From Bacteroidota bacterium (lineage in GTDB: Bacteria > Bacteroidota > Bacteroidia > Cytophagales > Cyclobacteriaceae), in contig JAEZDW010000043.1 of NCBI GenBank assembly GCA_023417955.1, positions 1 to 8,298 on the forward strand: 8,298 nt of DNA, written 5' to 3'. Both the position numbers and the translations under genes were made by a program. The notes beneath the pieces are model-generated. The model made no database searches and was not told the origin of the DNA. It saw nothing but the letters and a program-made list of their open reading frames with translations. Position 1 is the stretch's first letter; every line of letters starts with the position of its first letter. Positions 1-5,790 of the stretch are shown here, one piece after another.

Positions 1-513
1 CTCTGGAGCGAAACGATGCGTCAGAAACTGATTGCTTCCAACGGTTCGGTTCAAAATATTCCCGAGATACCTCAAAACATCAAGGACATCTACAAAACGG
101 TTTGGGAGATCTCGCAAAAAGCAATCATCGATATGTCTGCTGACCGGGGTGCATACATTTGCCAGTCGCAGAGTCTTAACATCCACCTTACCAATCCGAA
201 TTTTGGTAAGCTGACTTCCATGCACTTCTACGCCTGGAAGAAAGGACTTAAGACCGGCATGTACTACCTCCGCACGAATGCTGCAGCAGATGCGATCAAG
301 TTTACGCTCGACAAGAGCGCCATCGAGGAACCTGCCAGAGCACAGGAAGGCGCGCCTGTAGAAGTAACCGATCCTGCAACGGTAGTGACAGTTACCGATG
401 GCCAGCAGCAGCTTAAATATGAGCAGAAGCCGGTTGCAGATTACGATCAAAAGATGTCAGACATGGCATGCTCACTGGACAACCCCGACGCTTGCGAAGC
501 GTGCGGAAGTTAA
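1..513 (+). CDS. nrdA: Ribonucleoside-diphosphate reductase, class I, alpha subunit (C-terminal part, 5' truncated by window)
   Basis: The large catalytic subunit of class I ribonucleotide reductase makes dNDPs from NDPs in the cytoplasm together with the NrdB radical subunit. The frame is open from base 1, so the gene begins before the window; 170 C-terminal residues are visible. PEIP and YKTVWEISQK, the block QSQSLNIH...GKLTSMHFYAWKKGLKTGMYYLRT, and the tail CSLDNPDACEACGS match the eukaryotic-type large subunit closely. The tyrosine pair in MYYLRT (fragment residues 88-89) corresponds to the radical-transfer tyrosines. The tail cysteines (157, 165, 168) are the ones that re-reduce the active-site disulfide. 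Between the core and the tail is a low-complexity Ala/Val/Pro-rich linker of about 45 residues, expected for the flexible swinging arm. The stop is TAA at 511-513, followed by an intrinsic terminator. Start and upstream domains (ATP cone, catalytic barrel) cannot be assessed. Confidence 0.96.
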   Translation, partial: LWSETMRQKLIASNGSVQNIPEIPQNIKDIYKTVWEISQKAIIDMSADRGAYICQSQSLNIHLTNPNFGKLTSMHFYAWKKGLKTGMYYLRTNAAADAIKFTLDKSAIEEPARAQEGAPVEVTDPATVVTVTDGQQQLKYEQKPVADYDQKMSDMACSLDNPDACEACGS

Positions 514-534
514 TCTCCTGAGATTTTCATCATC

Positions 535-566
535 GAAGCCCATCAAACCGATGGGCTTCTTTTTTT
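535..566 (+). terminator. Rho-independent terminator after nrdA
   Basis: A perfect 10-bp stem is visible: GAAGCCCATC at 535-544 pairs with GATGGGCTTC at 550-559, around a 5-base loop (AAACC). A run of seven T follows at 560-566. It begins 21 bp after the nrdA stop and should end the nrdA transcript, separating it from ldhA 42 bp further on. The stem is symmetric but the opposite strand lacks a T run on the relevant side, so it acts mainly on the plus strand. Confidence 0.93.
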
Positions 567-608
567 CCGGGTGATTGAATTTGAGATACGAAAAGCAGAA
601 ATTCAGTT

Positions 609-1604
609 ATGAACATCACTTTCTTCAGTACACAGGCTTACGATAAACGATCGTTTGAAGAACACAACAAAGGCTATGCATTCAACATCAAGTTCCTCGA
701 CGTTCAACTCAACGAACAAACAGCGACACTTGCCACGGGTGCCGATGCTGTTTGCGCATTTGTTAACGATCGCATAAATGGAGCCATTATACGTCAGCTT
801 ACCGAGGCGGGTGTAAAGGTAATTGCGCTCAGGTGCGCCGGATTCAACAATGTTGATCTGATGGCGGCGAAGGAATATAATTTGAAAGTTGTTCGTGTCC
901 CGGCTTACTCACCTCATGCCGTCGCTGAGCACGCCGTGGCAATGATCATGACATTGAACCGAAAGACACATAAGGCATACAATCGCATTCGCGAACAGAA
1001 CTTTTCGCTCAATGGTTTACTCGGATTTGACCTCTATCAAAAGACAGTAGGCGTAATCGGTACCGGTAACATTGGACAGGTCTTTTGTAAAATCATGAAA
1101 GGTTTTGGATGCGATGTTGTTGCCTTTGACATCAACCCTGATGAATCGCTGATATCGATGGGTATTCGATACGCCGATTTGAAGGAGGTTTTTGCAAAAT
1201 CCGATATCATATCGCTGCACTGCCCTTTGAATGAACATACGCGTTATATAATAAATCGGGATGCCATTGAATCAATGGAGCGCAACGTTATGCTGATCAA
1301 TACAAGTCGCGGCGGGCTCATCGACACAAAGGCGGTTGTCGATGGTCTGAAATCCGGTAAGATTGGCTCCCTCGGAATCGATGTGTATGAGCAGGAAGAG
1401 AATCTATTTTTTCGCGACCTGTCGGACACGATTATTGAAGATGACGTAATCGCCCGCCTGTCGAGTTTCCCTAATGTACTGATTACTGCACATCAGGGGT
1501 TCTTCACGCATGAGGCGCTCGCGCAAATCGCAGAGACTACGTTGTCGAATCTAAAAGCATTCCATCAGAACGAACTTCTCGTGAACGAAGTTAAACTCGG
1601 CTAG
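609..1604 (+). CDS. ldhA: D-lactate dehydrogenase (fermentative, NAD-dependent), 2-hydroxyacid dehydrogenase family
   Basis: This 331-residue cytoplasmic enzyme reduces pyruvate to D-lactate with NADH, regenerating NAD+ when respiration is limited. Length and sequence follow E. coli LdhA (329 aa) from end to end: an N-terminal catalytic half with ALRCAGFNNVDL (73-84) and VVRVPAYSPHAVAEHA (94-109), then the Rossmann domain with GTGNIG (151-156), then ISLHCPL (201-207). The catalytic trio of the family is present: Arg234 in NTSRGG, Glu263 in DVYEQE, and His295 in TAHQ. The segment ENLFFRDLS...DDVIARLSSFPNVL is diagnostic of the LdhA subgroup rather than of phosphoglycerate or glyoxylate dehydrogenases. 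The ATG at 609 is chosen because MNITFFSTQAYD aligns with the family N-terminus; there is no clear Shine-Dalgarno, which is normal in Bacteroidota. The gene stands alone after the nrdA terminator and ends 2 bp from the stop of the convergent MBOAT gene. Confidence 0.95.
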   Translation: MNITFFSTQAYDKRSFEEHNKGYAFNIKFLDVQLNEQTATLATGADAVCAFVNDRINGAIIRQLTEAGVKVIALRCAGFNNVDLMAAKEYNLKVVRVPAYSPHAVAEHAVAMIMTLNRKTHKAYNRIREQNFSLNGLLGFDLYQKTVGVIGTGNIGQVFCKIMKGFGCDVVAFDINPDESLISMGIRYADLKEVFAKSDIISLHCPLNEHTRYIINRDAIESMERNVMLINTSRGGLIDTKAVVDGLKSGKIGSLGIDVYEQEENLFFRDLSDTIIEDDVIARLSSFPNVLITAHQGFFTHEALAQIAETTLSNLKAFHQNELLVNEVKLG

Positions 1605-1606
1605 CG

Positions 1607-3055
1607 TCAGAACTGAAAGTAGATGAAGGGCTGAACACCTGCCGAACGGGTCTGGATAACCAGAACAATTACCGCCACGATGCAAATTGCTTTCATTGAC
1701 AGTGGCATTCGTATGATTCTTGAACGCACCTCAATTGTATAATGCTCAGGGATGAAATGAAGCAAGAATCCGATGGTCATCAGAAGAACAACCCATCGGT
1801 ACCCGGAGATAAATTGAAACAAAACATCAACGTGGAAATTGAACGCGATCTGACGGAGCATGATGTTAACCGTTTCGATATCCGCGGCGCGGAAATATAT
1901 CCAGCAGAAACATACAAAGTGAAAGGTCAGGAATAGTCCAATCAATCTGCCGGCTCGGCCGGAGAAGCGCGGTCCAAACGTTTCCGACCAACGTTTATGT
2001 ACCACTAGCGCGAGGCCGTGAAGCCCGCCCCAGATAACAAACCGCCACGCGGCTCCATGCCATAAGCCGCCGAGCAACATCGTTATCATCAGGTTCACAT
2101 AGGTACGCACTTTGCCCTTTCGATTACCACCGAGCGAAATGTAGAGGTAGTCGCGCAGCCACGTCGAAAGCGAGATATGCCAACGCCTCCAGAACTCGGT
2201 AATGTTAACGGACTGATATGGCGAATTGAAATTCGGTGCAAAGTGAAAGCCAAGTAGCAGCGCAATTCCTATTGCCATGTCTGAATAGCCAGAGAAATCG
2301 CAATATATCTGCAGCGCATATCCATAAACTGCAAACAGGTTTTCGAGCCCGGTATACAAGGTTGGTGCATCGAAAATCCGGTCTACAAAATTGATGCTGA
2401 TATAGTCTGAAATCACTGCCTTTTTGAAGAGACCGGTAGCGATAAGAAAAACGCCGTTGCCAAGCATTGCTTCTGTTATCTCTACACGCCTTCTGATCTG
2501 CGGAAGAAAGTCTGCTGCACGAACGATTGGTCCGGCGACAAGCTGAGGAAAGAACGAAAGAAAAAATGCGTAGTCGAGAATACTATCAACTGGTTTAAGA
2601 TTACCGCGATACACGTCGATGGTGTAACTCAACGACTGAAATGTAAAAAACGAAATCCCAACCGGAAGAAAAATGTCCATGGGCTGGTATTCGCCACCGG
2701 TCAATCCGTAAATCGTATCATAGAAAAAGTTCGTATACTTGAAATATCCGAGCACGCCCAGGTTCGCGGTAAGGCTTGTCGCCAAAAGTAATTTCTTCCT
2801 GAGCCGGTCCTGCGTCAAGTAAATCGCTTTCGCGAGGAAGAAGTCAATTACGGTTGCGTTGATGAGCAGGAAAAAGAAAAATCCACTGGACTTATAGTAG
2901 AAGTACAACGAAAACAAGGTCACGAAAATCAGTCTTGGTCGTTCCTCGTCGCGCAGCGCAGTATAAATCACAAGGAATCCGGTAAACAGCAGGAGAAACA
3001 ATCCACTGCTGAAAATCAGCGGTTCCTCAGGATTATATGTAAAGAACTCATTCAT
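1607..3055 (-). CDS. MBOAT-family membrane O-acyltransferase (AlgI/DltB-like)
   Basis: A 482-residue inner-membrane protein with roughly 11-12 hydrophobic segments, the usual size for AlgI-type enzymes. Family landmarks in order: PVGISFFTFQSLSYTIDVYRG (131-151), FPQLVAGPI (169-177), QIYCDFSGYSDMAIG (249-263), FNSPYQSVNITEFWRRWHISLS (276-297) continuing to TWLRDYLY, LLGGLWHGAAW (327-337), and a C-terminal PFIYFQF. The two conserved histidines are His293 in RRWHISLS and His333 in LWHGA; the latter is the presumed catalytic residue. Characterised relatives move acyl groups, usually acetyl from acetyl-CoA, across the membrane toward alginate, peptidoglycan or teichoic acid, working with a periplasmic SGNH partner. 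Here it is the last gene of a cassette with two such partners; its ATG lies 3 bp after the stop of the second SGNH gene, so translational coupling is likely. Substrate and target polymer are not evident. The stop lies 2 bp from the end of ldhA and no terminator is visible. Confidence 0.93.
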   Translation of the reverse strand: MNEFFTYNPEEPLIFSSGLFLLLFTGFLVIYTALRDEERPRLIFVTLFSLYFYYKSSGFFFFLLINATVIDFFLAKAIYLTQDRLRKKLLLATSLTANLGVLGYFKYTNFFYDTIYGLTGGEYQPMDIFLPVGISFFTFQSLSYTIDVYRGNLKPVDSILDYAFFLSFFPQLVAGPIVRAADFLPQIRRRVEITEAMLGNGVFLIATGLFKKAVISDYISINFVDRIFDAPTLYTGLENLFAVYGYALQIYCDFSGYSDMAIGIALLLGFHFAPNFNSPYQSVNITEFWRRWHISLSTWLRDYLYISLGGNRKGKVRTYVNLMITMLLGGLWHGAAWRFVIWGGLHGLALVVHKRWSETFGPRFSGRAGRLIGLFLTFHFVCFCWIYFRAADIETVNIMLRQIAFNFHVDVLFQFISGYRWVVLLMTIGFLLHFIPEHYTIEVRSRIIRMPLSMKAICIVAVIVLVIQTRSAGVQPFIYFQF

Positions 3056-3058
3056 CGG

Positions 3059-4303
3059 TTAAGGATTACGAGTTGCCACATAGGCCCTGTAGCTTTTCAT
3101 TATTGCTTCATACAACATCCCGCCCTGAAGCGCATAGCCATCCCGTGTGAAGTGCACGCCATCGGGCCTGAGCAGTCCTTTCTCTTTCCAAAGGAAGGCA
3201 GAATCTTTTCCTCCGTTTACGCGGTACATATCCCAAAAGGCCAATCCGTTTTCAACTGCAATCGAAAGAATTTCGTTCCTGACTTTTTGTATTCCAGGAT
3301 TTGAACGAACGCGCTTTTGGAAGGCATCAGGCGGAGTAATCAACATGAAGCACACCTCCGGGTTGTTAATGCGCAGGGATTCAATAAGCTTGCTGATTTC
3401 CGATGCGAGGTTTCTGCTTATCCCGGGGTAATCCATAGACTCATTGGTACCCAATGAGATTATGATTAAATCCGGACTCAGCCACGTGGTTTGTTTTGAA
3501 AACAGTTCGGCCTTGTTGTAATGTTCATACTTTGCTCCGTTGACACCAATTGCATGGTAGAGAATTCCGCTTTGGTCATTCTCAAAATTCAGTCCGAATA
3601 AGGTGAAATGATTTTGGGTGTCGTCCTCCCGAATTCCTTCCAGAATCAGGTGGTTCAAACGAACTGGCAATAGAATTGCCTCATTTAAGAAATCCTTTTT
3701 ATCGTTTCCGGTAACACTTGCAAGCTCGGCACGCGTCGAATCCATGATTGACAATCGAAATCTGCCTTTGTCATTTGACGCAAACACGGTCACCTTATTA
3801 AACCCGTAATCCATATGCGTATCTGTCATACGGATTGAAAAGCCTGAACCGCCTTCATTTGTATGAAGTGTGATACCGCCCACGCCAACAGGCAGCGGCT
3901 TGAGTGGATGTACGACGCGTTTTGCATCCCAATATCCAAAAGGTTCACTTCGGAAATTTGCGGGCTCATTGGTACCTGCGACCCGGTACGGGACGACCAA
4001 CCCGCGTCCTGCGTTTCCAAAAGCCTGCTGAAGATTTCTGCGCACTACTTCGGTGAGATAGTCGGCCTGAATATGGGAGTCACCTATATGGACAATATTG
4101 ATCCTTGAACTCTTTCCTGTTTCGAGTGCGTAAAGTTTCTCAAAGAACGGCTCGAGTCCGGCGTAATTTGCAATAACGTTGTTGTCAGGCGAGATGAACG
4201 TGGAAGATGCGGTAATCTGCGAATAGGCGAATAGTGGCAAATGCATGAGCAGCATTGCCACAAGAAATATCCGTTGAAAATCAGGGTAATTCCTGTTGCT
4301 CAT
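3059..4303 (-). CDS. Exported SGNH/GDSL-family protein, putative polysaccharide O-acetyltransferase or O-acetylesterase (second of two)
   Basis: A 414-residue protein with an N-terminal signal peptide: basic start, hydrophobic core at about 11-25, likely cleavage near AYS|Q (28/29). SGNH landmarks: block I HIGDSH with nucleophile Ser76; a Gly-containing block II-like GVNGA (253-257); block III SLGTNE (283-288); block V RPDGVHF with Asp381 and His384. About 175 residues separate blocks I and II, much more than in plain SGNH enzymes. This stretch looks like an inserted beta-rich domain, comparable to the carbohydrate-binding-like insert known in Neisseria Ape1 and Campylobacter ApeX. That comparison is inference. 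I chose the ATG at 4303 over an in-frame TTG at 4318 because it gives a normal signal peptide and a GGAAAA stretch precedes it. It overlaps the 3' end of SGNH gene 1 by 23 bp and is followed 3 bp later by the MBOAT gene. Whether it transfers or removes acetyl groups cannot be decided from sequence. Confidence 0.87.
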   Translation of the reverse strand: MSNRNYPDFQRIFLVAMLLMHLPLFAYSQITASSTFISPDNNVIANYAGLEPFFEKLYALETGKSSRINIVHIGDSHIQADYLTEVVRRNLQQAFGNAGRGLVVPYRVAGTNEPANFRSEPFGYWDAKRVVHPLKPLPVGVGGITLHTNEGGSGFSIRMTDTHMDYGFNKVTVFASNDKGRFRLSIMDSTRAELASVTGNDKKDFLNEAILLPVRLNHLILEGIREDDTQNHFTLFGLNFENDQSGILYHAIGVNGAKYEHYNKAELFSKQTTWLSPDLIIISLGTNESMDYPGISRNLASEISKLIESLRINNPEVCFMLITPPDAFQKRVRSNPGIQKVRNEILSIAVENGLAFWDMYRVNGGKDSAFLWKEKGLLRPDGVHFTRDGYALQGGMLYEAIMKSYRAYVATRNP

Positions 4304-5690
4304 ATTTTTCCAATTCAAACAGGATGCTGCCTACGAGTTCTCCGGCGAGTTTCTTGCCGCCCTTAAACGTTAGATGCGTGTAATCCTTTGCAGCCAGCGC
4401 AGGCGTAGCCCGCACAAACTTAACCATGCTGTTTTCCCCACCCATTGCCTCGTAGAGGTCCCAGAAAACAATTCCGGTTTTTTGGGCGATTCGGCGTTGC
4501 GTATCGCGCAGCGTTGGAATTGTCTTCTCGGTTCGGTATCTGCCGTTGACATTGGAACTGCGATCGCTGACACTGAGCAGCACAATGCTTGCTTTCGGAA
4601 AAACTTCCTTAAGTCGGTTTATAACCGTAACCATGCGGTCGGCGTACCAGCTATAACGTGATGAATCAAAATTAATAGCATTCAGTCCATACTGAAGAAT
4701 GATCAGTTTGTAATCCCGGTAGCGGTTAAAAGCCTTGAATGTCTCCGGAGAAATACCATAAAGGCCAATTCCAGAATTGCCGCGCATACCGAAATTGTCT
4801 ACATAAACACCGGGTTCCCCCTCGAAGCTTACACCAAAGACCTCAAGACTGTCAACGTCTTCAAACTCAAGTTCAATTCTTCGCGCATGAATCTTATCCT
4901 TCTTCCATTCCCGAAGACGCCGCGATTTCTTCAGCTCTGCCACGCGATACAACGTATCGTCAAGTGTATAATGAAGGAATGATGTGCCGCGGCTTCTGTA
5001 ATAAACCCTCAGCGATTCAAATTGCCGCAGGTAGCGTTGACGTGACGATGTAAACTCAACCCAGTTGTCAGCCTGAGGAATAAAGCTGTATCCGGCTGGT
5101 CCCATTTCAAGAGCTGCACCGGAATCGGGTTTGTTGATTATCGAGTATGTTTTCCAGTTTCCAAACTGTTGCTTTACCGTATTTCTGAAACCGATGACAT
5201 GCGATGTGATTGGCACGTAGCCGACACCACGGCCACCGAACAGCGTTTGCAGCGTATCCCTTACACTGCCGCAGAAGATATCGCCTTCAATGAATGAATC
5301 ACCATAGAAGGCAATCCTCACGGATGATTTACTCTTCTTACTTTTCAACTCACTTAACGCCTGCAGAAATTTATTGATACCTGTCTTGTCCGGCGTGAAA
5401 TCCTCCATACATGTTAATCCGTCGGCGCAAGCTTCCAGCGTTGGAGCGGGCGTGCTAGTGCTATCTTCACTAATCTCCGCCCATGACGTATCAGCGACGA
5501 AATCAGGGGAATCATCCATGACATCAGCGAGCATGGGAGAATCTTCGTCATTTCTAAGGAGGAAGAAGGCATCAACGGTCCGGAATGAGAAGTCGCCAAT
5601 GCGAAAGGCAGGAACAAACGAAAGGACGACCAGCATTAGAACAACGATGATTGCGAGAAGTAACGGTCTTTGGTACGGCGCTGTTTTCAT
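4281..5690 (-). CDS. Membrane-anchored SGNH-family protein, putative partner of the MBOAT acyltransferase (first of two)
   Basis: A 469-residue protein with one N-terminal membrane segment (about 9-27) preceded by Lys2 and Arg8, so it is probably anchored facing the periplasm. An acidic, Ser/Thr/Pro-rich linker (47-100) follows and carries two cysteines (88, 94) that could form a disulfide. The SGNH domain then shows block I FYGDSF with nucleophile Ser132, GMRGNSG (301-307) as block II, QYGLNA (333-338) as block III, and DYTHLTF with Asp436 and His439 as block V. The roughly 170-residue insert between blocks I and II and the shared landmarks FWD-Y-x4-GG and FGVSFEG/FGLNFEN suggest it is a divergent paralogue of the next gene. 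Block III keeps Gly and Asn but has Ala where classical GxND has Asp. It is the first cassette gene, 100 bp after acs. The ATG at 5690 is required to keep the membrane segment. The likely role is O-acetylation or deacetylation of an envelope glycan; the target is unknown. Confidence 0.85.
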   Translation of the reverse strand: MKTAPYQRPLLLAIIVVLMLVVLSFVPAFRIGDFSFRTVDAFFLLRNDEDSPMLADVMDDSPDFVADTSWAEISEDSTSTPAPTLEACADGLTCMEDFTPDKTGINKFLQALSELKSKKSKSSVRIAFYGDSFIEGDIFCGSVRDTLQTLFGGRGVGYVPITSHVIGFRNTVKQQFGNWKTYSIINKPDSGAALEMGPAGYSFIPQADNWVEFTSSRQRYLRQFESLRVYYRSRGTSFLHYTLDDTLYRVAELKKSRRLREWKKDKIHARRIELEFEDVDSLEVFGVSFEGEPGVYVDNFGMRGNSGIGLYGISPETFKAFNRYRDYKLIILQYGLNAINFDSSRYSWYADRMVTVINRLKEVFPKASIVLLSVSDRSSNVNGRYRTEKTIPTLRDTQRRIAQKTGIVFWDLYEAMGGENSMVKFVRATPALAAKDYTHLTFKGGKKLAGELVGSILFELEKYEQQELP

Positions 5691-5698
5691 TCCAACCC

Positions 5699-5706
5699 CA
5701 AAGATA
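5699..5706 (-). promoter_or_regulatory. Candidate Bacteroidota -7 promoter element upstream of the SGNH-MBOAT cassette
   Basis: Read on the minus strand this is TATCTTTG, a perfect match to the TAnnTTTG -7 consensus of the Bacteroidota primary sigma factor. It lies 8 nt before the ATG of SGNH gene 1, in the only gap between acs and the cassette. No TTTG-type -33 element is visible at the usual distance, and the implied transcription start would leave almost no leader. It may be a chance match, with the cassette read through from acs instead; I see no terminator hairpin with a T run in this 100-bp gap. Confidence 0.3.
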
Positions 5707-5790
5707 GAAAAATGCTTGCCTCACCGCGGAACTTCTTCTGCCAGTATAATTGTAGCTCGATGTGAGTTTATTATTGGTGGTCGGTTGACG

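Noticed and set aside
576..583. TGAATTTG before ldhA as a -7 promoter box
   Set aside because: It has one mismatch to TAnnTTTG, and the -33 position would fall inside the nrdA terminator with no TTTG there. A promoter must exist nearby, but this match is too weak to call.
4304..4318. TTG start at 4318 for the second SGNH protein
   Set aside because: It adds only MNWKN ahead of a normal signal peptide; the ATG at 4303 is preceded by a GGAAAA stretch and reduces the overlap with the upstream gene.
5720..5766. CTCAC/GTGAG arms between acs and SGNH gene 1 as a terminator
   Set aside because: The stem is only 5 bp with a loop of nearly 40 bases and no T run follows on the minus strand.
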